Source: an uncultured bacterium (GTDB taxonomy: Bacteria; Cyanobacteriota; Vampirovibrionia; Gastranaerophilales; Gastranaerophilaceae). From it: a DNA stretch of 63,171 bases. Where the stretch lies: positions 1 through 63,171 of the forward strand of contig CASFNW010000018.1 of the NCBI GenBank assembly GCA_949296245.1, given 5' to 3'. This document shows positions 9,320-21,679 of the stretch, in pieces. The notes beneath the pieces are model-generated. The model was not told the DNA's origin. It searched no databases and saw nothing but the letters and a program-made list of their open reading frames with translations. The first letter of the stretch is position 1, and each line of letters begins with the position of its first letter. The position numbers were made by a program, and so were the translations under genes.

Positions 9320-9426
9320 CTTTCGTAAAACAATTCTTTATCAATTCTTAATTTTTTAATTATAGACTAACAAATTTGATGAGTTATAATTTAATTTGTA
9401 AAGCGGATTTGGATGTGGAGTTTTTA

Positions 9427-10107
9427 ATGGAAGAAAATAAGAAAAAATTTATAGATTTTAATATAGATTTGGCTCAATCTTCTGATAACGAAGATAAATC
9501 TTTCGAAATGATAGATGCCGTAAGCTCTGTTAATATAGCCTGCGGTTTACATAGCGGTAATCCGATATCTATGAAACATGCTGTTGAACATTGTAAATTC
9601 AAGAGCAAAGTTCTAGGTGCTCTGATTGGTTTTCCCGATACAAGTACTAATCCTTCAGATATGACTGAAGAAGAGATTGAAGCAATTGTCCTTTATCAAC
9701 TCGGTGCTATTTCAGCTTTTGCAAAGGCATACAGCTTGAATATAGAGCATGTGAGACCTCACGGGGCTATGTATGAACTTTTAAAAGACAATAAGGATTT
9801 TGCGCTTAAACTCTTAAACTCAATTAAAAAATTTAATAAATGGTTTATTGTATATGGACCTTCAAGTGAGCACTTTCAACAAGCAGCCTTAGATACTAAT
9901 ATGAATATAGCTAAAGAATTTATTGTAAATGATGAAACATCAATTGGGGATTTGAAAAAATTGTTGGAAGGTAATATTCCTCCTGATACAATACATTTTC
10001 ACTGCTTAAAAGATAATGTAAAAACTCTTGTTGATAGTGTAAAAGAGTTTGTTTTGGCAAGACCGGTAAATTACAATAATGTTGTTTCATCAGGCTGGGT
10101 TGATTAA
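9427..10107 (+). CDS. LamB/YcsF (PxpA-like) family protein
   Basis: Resembles the LamB/YcsF family, whose studied member PxpA is subunit A of ATP-dependent 5-oxoprolinase. Recognisable family blocks are IDFNIDLAQ, SSVNIACGLHSGNP, ALIGFPDTS, YQLGAISAFAKAY and HVRPHGAMYE. It is divergent: the usual acidic residue in the first block is Gln, and the normal HPGFPD block lacks its His. At 226 aa it is shorter than the usual 245-255. The start at 9427 is favoured by GGAG 7 bases upstream; TTG/ATG codons at 9376-9379 have no such site. PxpB and PxpC homologs are absent nearby. yvcK follows after 23 bases, so an oxoprolinase role is doubtful. Confidence 0.75.
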   Translation: MEENKKKFIDFNIDLAQSSDNEDKSFEMIDAVSSVNIACGLHSGNPISMKHAVEHCKFKSKVLGALIGFPDTSTNPSDMTEEEIEAIVLYQLGAISAFAKAYSLNIEHVRPHGAMYELLKDNKDFALKLLNSIKKFNKWFIVYGPSSEHFQQAALDTNMNIAKEFIVNDETSIGDLKKLLEGNIPPDTIHFHCLKDNVKTLVDSVKEFVLARPVNYNNVVSSGWVD

Positions 10108-10130
10108 TTAGATTATCAGGGAGAATAATT

Positions 10131-11456
10131 TTGAAAAAGATTTTATATAAAATAAGAATGCCTAAAGATGCCGGATGGCTGCTGCCCGGTTTGCAGGTTA
10201 AAAGATGGTTCGGGCTTATTATTATTGGTACAGTAATTGCTCTTTTGGGGCTTTGTGTACTGTTTAATATGAGGCCTGTGTATTTTGCTGTGGGAATACT
10301 TAAATATATAGCAGTGACTATTAATCAGGAAATTCTTGGGGTTGTTCTTGTTATTTTAGGAGCTTATATATTTTTAAAAGGATGGAAAAATACTAATTAT
10401 TCCATTCTTGATCTTACTCAGGACAGAGACAGGCATGCACTTCTTGAATCTTTGTATAAGAGAAGAAAATTGAATTACGGTCCTAAAATTGTTGCAGTTG
10501 GCGGCGGTACAGGACTTTCAACAATGCTTAAAGGTATTAAAAAAATTACAAATAATATTACTGCTGTTGTTACTGTTGGTGATGATGGCGGCAGCTCGGG
10601 AAGATTGAGACAGGAAATGGGTATTTTGCCGCCCGGTGATATCAGAAACTGTATTGCAGCACTTGCCGATGATGAAGATCTGGTTACCAAGCTCTTTCAA
10701 TACAGATTTAAAACCGGTGAAGGTCTTGAAGGACATAGCTTTGGGAATCTGTTTTTAACTGCGTTATGTTCTATTACGGGGAACATGGTTCGTGCTGTAC
10801 AAGAATCTTCCAAGGTACTAAATATCAGGGGAAGAGTATTACCTTCGACACTTGACGATATGAAGCTTTCCGCAGAAATGGAAGACGGAACTATTGTCGA
10901 AGGCGAATCTAATATACCCGAAACAGGAAAAAAAATAAAAAGATTATTTACCGTACCTTCACATTGCAAGCCGCTTCCCGAGGTAATACAGGCAATCAAA
11001 GAAGCCGATTTAATTATACTTGGCCCCGGAAGTTTATATACCAGTGTAATTCCAAACCTTTTAATCAAAGAAATTTCAGAAGCGATTTCAAAATCTTCCG
11101 CTAAAAAGATTTATGTTTGCAATATTATGACACAGCCGGGAGAAACTACCGGATACAGTGCTTCAGACCACATTCAGGCAATACTTGATCATGCCGGTTA
11201 TCCTGATATGGTTCAGGCAGTACTTGTTAATAATTCGCTGCCGGATGATTTATCACCGGATTATGAAAAATCAAACTCATTCCCTGTTGTTGTGGATATA
11301 GATGCAATAAAAGCAAAGAATATCAATGTTGTGGCAACCAGATTGTATGAAGAAAATGACCAGAAGTATGTAAGACACAGCCCCTCAAGACTTGCACGTG
11401 CAATCGCATACTGGTATAAGAAACAATTAAAAATAAAAGATAATAAGAAAAAATAA
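10131..11456 (+). CDS. yvcK: YvcK-type UDP-GlcNAc-binding/gluconeogenesis factor
   Basis: YvcK/CofD-like protein. Relatives bind UDP-sugars and are needed for cell-shape and envelope homeostasis on gluconeogenic carbon. The catalytic-type fold starts at about residue 120: VAVGGGTGLSTMLKGIK, then DDGGSSGRLR and PPGDIRNC, all hallmarks. An N-terminal extension of about 115 residues contains two membrane segments (about 27-47 and 63-88), an arrangement also known from cyanobacteria. The TTG start at 10131 follows AGGGAG by 7 bases. It lies between the YcsF-like gene and panB in a compact same-strand run, so co-transcription is likely. Confidence 0.92.
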   Translation: MKKILYKIRMPKDAGWLLPGLQVKRWFGLIIIGTVIALLGLCVLFNMRPVYFAVGILKYIAVTINQEILGVVLVILGAYIFLKGWKNTNYSILDLTQDRDRHALLESLYKRRKLNYGPKIVAVGGGTGLSTMLKGIKKITNNITAVVTVGDDGGSSGRLRQEMGILPPGDIRNCIAALADDEDLVTKLFQYRFKTGEGLEGHSFGNLFLTALCSITGNMVRAVQESSKVLNIRGRVLPSTLDDMKLSAEMEDGTIVEGESNIPETGKKIKRLFTVPSHCKPLPEVIQAIKEADLIILGPGSLYTSVIPNLLIKEISEAISKSSAKKIYVCNIMTQPGETTGYSASDHIQAILDHAGYPDMVQAVLVNNSLPDDLSPDYEKSNSFPVVVDIDAIKAKNINVVATRLYEENDQKYVRHSPSRLARAIAYWYKKQLKIKDNKKK

Positions 11457-11474
11457 TAAGCAGCAGGTGTTATT

Positions 11475-12335
11475 ATGTCAGTCGAAACTAAATTGAAAGA
11501 TGTAACCGTAAGTACTTTCTTAAAGAAAAAAGAAAATAAAGAAAAAATCACAATGCTCACTGCATATGACTGTTCTACAGCTAAGTATTTTGATGATGCC
11601 GGTGTTGATTCTATTCTAGTTGGTGATTCTTTAGGTATGGTGGTACTCGGTTATGAATCAACTCATCATGTTACAATGACAGAAATGCAAATATTTACTG
11701 CAGCTGTTGCAAGAGGTGCAAAAAGATGCCTTGTGGTAGCTGATATGCCCTTTATGAGCTATCATTTATCTATTGAAGAGGCTGTAAAAAATGCCGGTGA
11801 ACTTATAAGAGCCGGCGCTTCCGCTGTAAAACTGGAAGGTGCAACTGATTTTATTTTGAGTGTTGTAAAAAGATGCGTAGAGTCAGGTATTCCTGTTGTA
11901 GGACATCTCGGATTTACTCCGCAGTATTTAAATGTACTTGGCGGATACAAAATACAGGGAAAATCTGCTGAAAATACAAAATATATTTTGAATCAGGCTA
12001 AAAAATTACAAGAAGCAGGTGCTTTTGCAGTAGTTTTAGAAATGGTTCCGGAAGAATCTGCAAAATTAATTACAGAAAAACTTGATATACCTACAATAGG
12101 TATAGGTGCAGGCAGATACACTGACGGTCAGGTACTTGTAGCAGATGATGTTCTGGGTAAATATTCTGAATTTAAGCCAAAATTTGCAAGAAGATATTCC
12201 AATTTGAAAGATATTATTTCAGAGGCTGCAAAAAATTATATTTCTGATGTTACATCGGCTAAATTCCCTGATGATACCGAGGTATTTCATTTGAGTGAGG
12301 AAGAGCATTCAGCTCTTAAGGAGATAATAAAGTGA
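11475..12335 (+). CDS. panB: 3-methyl-2-oxobutanoate hydroxymethyltransferase
   Basis: Makes ketopantoate from 2-oxoisovalerate and methylene-tetrahydrofolate, the first committed step to pantothenate. The (beta/alpha)8 enzyme shows its family blocks: MLTAYDCSTAKYFDDAGVD, VGDSLGMVVLGY, the Mg-binding ADMPFMSY region, AVKLEGA, GHLGFTPQ, and IGIGAGRYTDGQVLV near the C terminus. At 286 aa it is slightly longer than E. coli PanB (264). AGCAGGTG precedes the ATG. The stop overlaps the panC start by 4 bases (GTGA), so the two are translationally coupled. The 2-oxoacid substrate comes from the branched-chain pathway, of which ilvC appears at 58629. Confidence 0.97.
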   Translation: MSVETKLKDVTVSTFLKKKENKEKITMLTAYDCSTAKYFDDAGVDSILVGDSLGMVVLGYESTHHVTMTEMQIFTAAVARGAKRCLVVADMPFMSYHLSIEEAVKNAGELIRAGASAVKLEGATDFILSVVKRCVESGIPVVGHLGFTPQYLNVLGGYKIQGKSAENTKYILNQAKKLQEAGAFAVVLEMVPEESAKLITEKLDIPTIGIGAGRYTDGQVLVADDVLGKYSEFKPKFARRYSNLKDIISEAAKNYISDVTSAKFPDDTEVFHLSEEEHSALKEIIK

Positions 12336-13192
12336 GTCTTACTGTAGTAAATGAGATTTCTAAAGTACGTGAGCTGGTAAAACAATATAAAAAAGAAGGA
12401 AAAACCATAGCACTTGTTCCTACTATGGGGTGTTTACACAACGGGCATAAATCATTGATGGAAAAAGCTCATTCAATTGCCGATATCACGATTATATCTG
12501 TTTTTGTTAATCCTATACAGTTTTGTCCCGGAGAGGATTATGACAAATATCCGAGAACTCTGGATGCAGATAAGATTGTAGCGCAAGATGCTGGTGTAGA
12601 TGTTATTTTTGCACCTTCAGTTAATGAAATGTATCCTAATTTGCAAAAATTTTCTGATTTAACAATGGTTGTTCCTCCTTATGAATTAACGGATATTATG
12701 TGCGGCAAATCAAGGGTTGGTCATTTTGACGGTGTTGAGACGGTTGTTTCAAAGCTCTTTAACATTGTACAGCCTGATTATGCATGCTTTGGAATGAAAG
12801 ATATACAGCAATTATTTTTAATAAAAAAAATGGTCAGAGATTTAAATTTTCCTGTAGAAATTGTACCCTGTCCTCTTGTCAGAGAAGACAGCGGTCTTGC
12901 TTTGAGTTCAAGAAATAAATATCTGTCTGATTCTCAGAAAATGATTGCTTTAACTATAAGCAAGTCTCTGTTTGCTATTCAAGATATGTTTAAGGCCGGT
13001 ATTAAAGATACAAAAAAATTATTCGATACCGGATTGACAAATCTTGATAAAAATGTTGAACTGGAGTATCTGGAGTTTGTTGATGAAGACAGCTTCAAAC
13101 CGGTAGGTGAAATTAATTGCAACACTATTTGTGCGATTGCTGCCAGAGTCGGAAATGTCAGGTTAATAGATAATGTAGTACTTGAGGTGTAG
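12332..13192 (+). CDS. panC: Pantoate--beta-alanine ligase
   Basis: Condenses pantoate with beta-alanine using ATP to make pantothenate. The nucleotidyltransferase signature PTMGCLHNGHKSLM (HxGH class) sits at about residues 31-44, followed by SVFVNPIQFCPGEDYDKYPR, the pantoate-binding FGMKDIQQLFLI block and the KMSKS-like segment LALSSRNKYLS. Length 286 aa is normal. It begins with GTG inside the last codons of panB. The gene ends exactly where the next gene starts. panD and panE are not in the window; coaX, which acts next, is at 25901. Confidence 0.97.
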   Translation: MSLTVVNEISKVRELVKQYKKEGKTIALVPTMGCLHNGHKSLMEKAHSIADITIISVFVNPIQFCPGEDYDKYPRTLDADKIVAQDAGVDVIFAPSVNEMYPNLQKFSDLTMVVPPYELTDIMCGKSRVGHFDGVETVVSKLFNIVQPDYACFGMKDIQQLFLIKKMVRDLNFPVEIVPCPLVREDSGLALSSRNKYLSDSQKMIALTISKSLFAIQDMFKAGIKDTKKLFDTGLTNLDKNVELEYLEFVDEDSFKPVGEINCNTICAIAARVGNVRLIDNVVLEV

Positions 13193-14118
13193 ATGTTCCT
13201 TAGAGTTATTGATAAGTTTTTCTATCAATTACGACAGATATTGTCTATAATTGTATTTATTTTAATCGGTTTTTCGTGTCTGTTTTTTATATACTGGCTT
13301 GTATTTAATGCAAAAGTGCAGATGCCGGATTTTTTAAATACCTTTGTGTGGTCGATAATTGATTTTTTTGCAATGAGCATTAAAAACAAACCACTTTATA
13401 AAGAACTTATTCCTGTGCTTCCGATTGCAACGTGCGGTATATTTATTCTGCTTACATATATTGCCAATTGTATTATGGTTATTCTTGAAAATAACCATAG
13501 ATTTTTTCAAAATTGTGTTGACTCATATAAGGATAACTTGGCAAAAACAATTAATACTGAATTACATAACGACTTTATTAATGAGTTAAAACGCACTTCT
13601 TATATGCTTGTAAAGATAAGTGTTACTGTCATTCATCATACCTCTTATCTTACAGCAATGACTGACAAAGATTATAATCCGGAGGCAGTTGAAAACTTTA
13701 TAAAAAAACAAATACTTGAATCAATGAATTCAAATTTAATAAAGAGCAGAGGAATTAATAACGGGTCAGTATATTTTCTTCTTACTGATTTTGCTCAGTC
13801 AAAGGATTTTCTCTCTGAACTTGTGTCTAAATCTTCCGGTTTTATAAATAAACAGATTCAACCAAAAGTAGATATCAACTTTTATTGTGCAGTGGATTTG
13901 TTTAATGATTTTTCCGAATTCGATGATAAATTGATATATTTAGATAAAGTAATAAATCTTAAAATAGCTAATAAAATAGCAGCTACACCGAGAACTAAGG
14001 TGTATTTTGATAATATTCTTCCGTCTGAATATTATTTTGAAGTAATGGGAGAGTATAATTTAAGCTCTGACCCACAGAGAGCAAATAATGTTATGATTTA
14101 TGCTATAAAACGTAAATG

Positions 14119-14122
<4 letters not shown>
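13193..14122 (+). CDS. Hypothetical two-TM membrane protein, 309 aa
   Basis: Not recognised. Two hydrophobic helices are clear, at about residues 17-37 and 77-99, followed by a soluble domain of about 200 residues. That domain contains alternating strand- and helix-like segments and could be a degenerate signalling domain, but I see no GGDEF, cyclase or kinase motif. The ATG follows the panC stop with no spacing, so it is very probably co-transcribed and coupled with panC. It ends convergent with, and overlapping by 4 bases, the decarboxylase-type gene on the other strand. A role linked to pantothenate is possible only by context. Confidence 0.7.
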
Positions 14123-17542
<3,420 letters not shown>

Positions 17543-17543
17543 T

Positions 17544-17945
17544 ATGAACAGAAAATTTAGTGTAATTAAAATAAACGGTTTTAAAGGTATCGTACTTGCT
17601 GTGTTTATAGCAGGATGTTTAATTGCGGGTTTTTTGACTTTTCCCGGATGGCTATGTATGCATATCTGGAATTTTATTGCGGGATACTTCTCTAATATGC
17701 CTCTTATGACACTTACACATGGAATAATTTTGTGGTGTATTTTAGCTTTATCATTCTATGCAATAAATAAAGGGAACTTTGCAATTTCATTCGGCAGCGC
17801 AGTTCCTGCTCAGCCAAGTGAAGAGCGTATTAAAGAAATTATTAAACAAATTAACGAAAAAAATGCGCAAATATTACCCGTTATGAAAAATAATGATAAA
17901 ATTGATGAAGATTCACACAATAGTGATGATAAATTGATTAAATAA
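17544..17945 (+). CDS. Small membrane protein, 133 aa
   Basis: Function unknown. Two hydrophobic segments (about 14-36 and 52-74) are followed by a charged cytoplasmic-type tail containing EERIKEIIKQINEKNAQI, a likely coiled coil, and an acidic end. The ATG at 17544 lies one base beyond the ligA stop, consistent with coupled translation; a TTG at 17532 is the alternative. The SIMPL-domain gene follows 36 bases later on the same strand. Confidence 0.7.
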   Translation: MNRKFSVIKINGFKGIVLAVFIAGCLIAGFLTFPGWLCMHIWNFIAGYFSNMPLMTLTHGIILWCILALSFYAINKGNFAISFGSAVPAQPSEERIKEIIKQINEKNAQILPVMKNNDKIDEDSHNSDDKLIK

Positions 17946-17981
17946 TTTATCTGACTTATTTTAGACAAATTAGGAGAAGGT

Positions 17982-18707
17982 ATGAAAAGAATATTATTGT
18001 TGCTTGGAGTGTTTGCTGCTTTATCTTCAGGACTATGTACTGAGGCAGTAACTGTTACACATAAAGATATGGGATATGTATCCGTTAATGCTACTGCAAA
18101 CAAAGAAATTATCCCGGATACTGCTTCTATATATTTTTCAGTAGATATATCGGCTCCTGATTCAAAGTCTGCAGTAAACAAGAATAAAGATGCATCAACT
18201 GCTTTAATAGACTCTCTAAAGCCGCTTTTAGCCATAGAAAAGAGCGACTCAATCCAGACAAAAAGCTTTGTATTAAAACCTAATTATAAATATGATAAAA
18301 ACGGTAAAAAGACTTTTGTAAACTACACAGCATCAAACGTAATTTATGTAAAAACCAAAAACCTTGCAAAAGTATCTGAATTGATAGAAACGGCTGTTGC
18401 AAATAATGCGACAAGTGTCAGCGGTCTGGACTTTTTTGTTGAAAATGAAAAGCAATTTGCAGGAGAACTCGCTCAGGAAGCTCTCTCAAAAGCAAAAGTT
18501 GTTGCCGGTTTAACAGCGTCAACACTCGGTCAGAAAGTGAAAGATATTAAATCGGTGAGAGTAACAATCTATCCTCAAAATAATGTTACACCTTATGCAG
18601 CTGCTGCAAGTGCAAGAACAGGCAGCTCTGCTAAAAAACAGCTTCCTGTTGAATTTGGAAAAATTAAATTGGAAGCCAATGTTAACGCTGAATTTTATGT
18701 GAAATAA
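17982..18707 (+). CDS. Secreted SIMPL-domain (DUF541) protein
   Basis: SIMPL/DUF541 family, periplasmic or surface proteins of uncertain role (oxidative-stress protection and adhesion have been proposed for relatives). A signal peptide covers about residues 1-22 (MKRILLLLGVFAALSSG). The mature part starts with the family pattern GYVSVNATANKEIIPDTASI, and the middle contains the typical NYTASNVIYVKTKN and SGLDFFV blocks. Length 241 aa is typical. AGGAGAAGG sits immediately upstream of the ATG, a strong site. It is followed without a gap by the HisC-HAD fusion. Confidence 0.88.
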   Translation: MKRILLLLGVFAALSSGLCTEAVTVTHKDMGYVSVNATANKEIIPDTASIYFSVDISAPDSKSAVNKNKDASTALIDSLKPLLAIEKSDSIQTKSFVLKPNYKYDKNGKKTFVNYTASNVIYVKTKNLAKVSELIETAVANNATSVSGLDFFVENEKQFAGELAQEALSKAKVVAGLTASTLGQKVKDIKSVRVTIYPQNNVTPYAAAASARTGSSAKKQLPVEFGKIKLEANVNAEFYVK

Positions 18708-20456
18708 ATGTTAAGACCAAGACAAGAGCTTATAGGATTAAATACTTATGAAATCGCTTCATATCCTCAAAATTGGGATATGAAGCTTGATTCTAATGAA
18801 AATTATATAGGCCCGTCAACATCTGTTATAAAAGCCATTAAAAATATCGCACCTGAAGAGATTGCACAATATCCTTATTACGGAAGTTTTTATGATGCAC
18901 TGTCAGAAATTTATGGCGTTAAAAAGTCGAATATTGTAATAACAAACGGTGCAGATGAGGCTCTTTGTGCTGTTATTAACACTTATATCTCAAAAGCGGA
19001 TTCTGTAGTGACTGCTTCGCCTTCATTTTCTATGCCCAAAATTTATACTTCAATTGCAGGCGCTGAGTATATAGAAGTGCCTTATAAAGAAAAATGGGTA
19101 TATCCGTTTGAAGATATAATAAATTCTGTGTCTGAAAATACTAAAGTAATTTTAATAACTTCGCCAAATAATCCTACTGGAGATATTGTACCTTTAGAAC
19201 AAATTATTGAAATACTCAGAAAATTTCCTGATAAGGCTGTTGTTATTGATGAGACTTACTCTAGCTATGCAGGTATATCAAATGTCTGTTTAACAGATAA
19301 GTATGATAATCTTATTGTTGTAAAATCCTTTTCTAAAGATTATGCACTAGCAGGTTTGAGGCTTGGCTGCATAGTTTCAAATCAGGTAAATATTGATAAT
19401 ATAAAAAGGGTTTTGTCTCCGTATAATGTTAACAGCATTGCTGTTGCTGCTGCTAATGCTGCAATAAATGATAAAAAATATATTAAACTCGTAAAAGATG
19501 AAATAACGCAATCCAGGAAATATTTGTATGATGAAATAAAAAAGCTTGGATTTACTCCTTATGAATCTTATGCAAACTTCATACTTGCTGATTTTGGAAA
19601 TTTGTGCGAATTAATATATGAAAAGCTGAAATCAAACAGAATATCTGTAAAGTCTTTTGACAAAGCACATGTGCTGGGCAACTGTCTTCGTATTACAGTA
19701 CCAACACTGAGTGCGGCATATAAAATTATTGATATTATAAAATCAAAAAATACACTTGTTTTTGATATGGATGGCGTGCTTGTAGACGTAAAACGGTCTT
19801 ATTATGAGGCAGTAAAATACACATACAACTATTTTACCGGTAAAGAGTTAACAGATGAGGAAATAATTGAAGCGCGCAAACTAGGCGGTTTGAATAATGA
19901 CTGGGATTTAACCTATCATCTTATTAAAAAATACGGATTTAATTTTTCTTATGATGATATAGTGTCAGTATTTCAAAAACACTATTGGAATGACGGTAAC
20001 GGTTCAATCAATAATGAAAAATTGTTTATAGATAAAAAGTTGCTTGAAATATTAAAATCCAAATATAATTTGACAATATTTACAGGCCGCCCCAGAGATG
20101 AGGCTTTCTATACTCTTAAAAAATTTGACATACTGGATTATTTTGAAAAGATTGTCACCATGGACGACTTGCCATCGGATAAACAAAAGCCGCATACTGA
20201 GGGGTTAAGGTTAATTAGGTCAGCAATGATTACGGATGAGCTTATATATTTTGGTGATACTGTAGATGACATGATATGTGCATCTGATTTTGGAGCATAC
20301 GGCGTCGGTGTATTAAATGGAAATAATAATGATGATAATATGGATAAAGCATTGATAAATGCAGGCGCAAAGAAAGTTTTGAACTCTATAAATGATTTAG
20401 TTGAAGTATTGGAGAAAACCGATGAGAGCAGCATCAATATGTCGCAAAACCAATGA
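18708..20456 (+). CDS. Histidinol-phosphate aminotransferase fused to HAD phosphatase
   Basis: Two-domain enzyme. Residues 1 to about 345 are a HisC-type aminotransferase: DSNENYIGPS, NGADEALCAVI, SPNNPTGDI, VIDETYSSY and SFSKDYALAGLRLG with the PLP Lys at 210. Residues from about 348 to 570 are a HAD hydrolase of subfamily IA: LVFDMDGVLVD (motif I, nucleophile Asp at about 353), TGRPRDEA (motif II) and YFGDTVDDMICA (motif IV). Adjacent hisB makes imidazole-acetol phosphate, the aminotransferase substrate, so the HAD half is a good candidate for the histidinol-phosphate phosphatase that acts next. This is inference; a repair or unrelated phosphatase role is possible. The ATG directly follows the SIMPL gene stop. 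Confidence 0.88.
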   Translation: MLRPRQELIGLNTYEIASYPQNWDMKLDSNENYIGPSTSVIKAIKNIAPEEIAQYPYYGSFYDALSEIYGVKKSNIVITNGADEALCAVINTYISKADSVVTASPSFSMPKIYTSIAGAEYIEVPYKEKWVYPFEDIINSVSENTKVILITSPNNPTGDIVPLEQIIEILRKFPDKAVVIDETYSSYAGISNVCLTDKYDNLIVVKSFSKDYALAGLRLGCIVSNQVNIDNIKRVLSPYNVNSIAVAAANAAINDKKYIKLVKDEITQSRKYLYDEIKKLGFTPYESYANFILADFGNLCELIYEKLKSNRISVKSFDKAHVLGNCLRITVPTLSAAYKIIDIIKSKNTLVFDMDGVLVDVKRSYYEAVKYTYNYFTGKELTDEEIIEARKLGGLNNDWDLTYHLIKKYGFNFSYDDIVSVFQKHYWNDGNGSINNEKLFIDKKLLEILKSKYNLTIFTGRPRDEAFYTLKKFDILDYFEKIVTMDDLPSDKQKPHTEGLRLIRSAMITDELIYFGDTVDDMICASDFGAYGVGVLNGNNNDDNMDKALINAGAKKVLNSINDLVEVLEKTDESSINMSQNQ

Positions 20457-21000
20457 AACCGATATTGCAATAGATATAAATCTGGACGGTAATGGCAAAT
20501 ATAATATACAAACAGAATTTAAATTTTTTAAACACATGCTTGAACAATTTGCCTGCCATTCCGGGTTTGATATTACCATTAAGGCAGTTTCATTAGATTC
20601 TGATGAACATCACCTTGTTGAGGACGTTGCGATAGCGCTGGGCAGCGCATTTATTAAGGCGTTAAATGATAAAAAAGGTATAAACAGATACGGGCACTTT
20701 ATCCTTCCTATGGATGACGCTCTGGTGCTCTCTGCTGTCGATTTATCAGGAAGGCCATATTCTAAAGTGGATATAAATTTAAATTCTGAAAGAATTGCTG
20801 ATTTTTCGACTATACTTTTGCCGCATTTTTTCCAGAGTTTTGCGACAAGTTCTAATAGTACAATACACATAAAAATGCTTGACGGCATTGACTCTCATCA
20901 CATTATAGAGGCTGTATTTAAGTCTTTTGCGCACGCTTTGTCAACAGCAGTAAAATTAACTGACTCAGACTCTGTACCCTCAACTAAAGGTATTCTGTGA
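20422..21000 (+). CDS. hisB: Imidazoleglycerol-phosphate dehydratase
   Basis: Dehydrates imidazoleglycerol phosphate to imidazole-acetol phosphate in histidine synthesis. The start at 20422 has GGAG 7 bases upstream and overlaps the end of the HisC-HAD gene by 35 bases. Metal-binding His/Glu motifs are present: DEHHLVEDVAIALG and DGIDSHHIIEAVFKSFAHAL. The 192-aa length is that of the monofunctional enzyme, without the N-terminal phosphatase of E. coli HisB; the phosphatase may instead be the HAD half of the upstream protein. No further his genes lie here. Confidence 0.95.
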   Translation: MRAASICRKTNETDIAIDINLDGNGKYNIQTEFKFFKHMLEQFACHSGFDITIKAVSLDSDEHHLVEDVAIALGSAFIKALNDKKGINRYGHFILPMDDALVLSAVDLSGRPYSKVDINLNSERIADFSTILLPHFFQSFATSSNSTIHIKMLDGIDSHHIIEAVFKSFAHALSTAVKLTDSDSVPSTKGIL

Positions 21001-21049
21001 GATTCTAAAGGGAACTTTTTTATAAAAGAAAAGTCATATAAAATACAAA

Positions 21050-21077
21050 ATGCCCTTAATATTGCTATTAAGGGCAT
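21050..21077 (-). terminator. Terminator downstream of the 31-residue gene
   Basis: ATGCCCTTAAT (21050-21060) pairs perfectly with ATTAAGGGCAT (21067-21077). Read on the minus strand, it is followed by TTTTGTATTTTA and lies 22 bases past the stop of the small gene at 21100. It also sits past the hisB stop on the other strand. Confidence 0.75.
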
Positions 21078-21099
21078 GTAAAACTTTACATATGTGCGA

Positions 21100-21195
21100 T
21101 TAATGTTGTGCTGCTTTCTTTTCCATGATTTCAGGAATTGTAATAAAGCATAAATACATTAAACCGCCGAAAGCTACTAAACTTAAAATTTCCAT
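21100..21195 (-). CDS. Small membrane protein, 31 aa
   Basis: A short gene between hisB and the zinc-ribbon gene. The product begins MEILSLVAFGGLMYLCFITI and ends with a charged tail containing EIMEKKAA: a single membrane helix and a short basic end. AGGTGG lies 4 bases before the ATG. A perfect hairpin with a T tract follows the stop, so the gene has its own ribosome site and terminator. It resembles in form the one-helix subunits of membrane complexes, but I cannot assign it. It could be a chance reading, though the paired signals argue otherwise. Confidence 0.6.
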   Translation of the reverse strand: MEILSLVAFGGLMYLCFITIPEIMEKKAAQH

Positions 21196-21337
21196 GATGC
21201 CACCTACTTTATCTATTTAAACTACATTTAACTATCACATTATTATAATTCCCGTTTAAAAATTTTCTAAACATCTTTTAGTATGAAAAATTTTAAATTT
21301 AATAAAAAATAGTATTTTATAGTATTATGAGGATTGT

Positions 21338-21679
21338 ATGAATAAGAAATTAATCAAAATGTTGTTCTCTGATATGTGCTGCTCAGAGTGTAAAGCTGAT
21401 TTTACAGAGGATTCTGTATTTGTGTTAAGAAAAGAAAAAAATCTTAACGTAATACAGGTAATATGCCAGAACTGCGGCAAATCCTTCGGTATAGCTTTGT
21501 TAGGGGAATGTGCGGAAAAATCTGACAAAAATTATTCTGCAAATGACCTTGCTCTTCAAATACAGGAAGGTCCGAACGCCATATGCTATGATGATGTGCT
21601 GGATGCACATAATTTCTTCAGCAATCTTGAAGACGATTGGCAAAAATATATACCCGAGAATCTAAAAAAGAGTATTTAG
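21338..21679 (+). CDS. Small zinc-ribbon-like protein, 113 aa
   Basis: Unassigned protein with two CxxC pairs, Cys15-x2-Cys18 and Cys43-x2-Cys46 (CQNCGKSFG), the form of a zinc ribbon. An additional Cys sits at 14. The C-terminal half is acidic and contains CYDDVLDAHNFFSNL. GAGG lies 6 bases before the ATG. It overlaps engB, on the other strand, by 4 bases at its end. A nucleic-acid or protein-binding role is plausible but unproven. Confidence 0.7.
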   Translation: MNKKLIKMLFSDMCCSECKADFTEDSVFVLRKEKNLNVIQVICQNCGKSFGIALLGECAEKSDKNYSANDLALQIQEGPNAICYDDVLDAHNFFSNLEDDWQKYIPENLKKSI

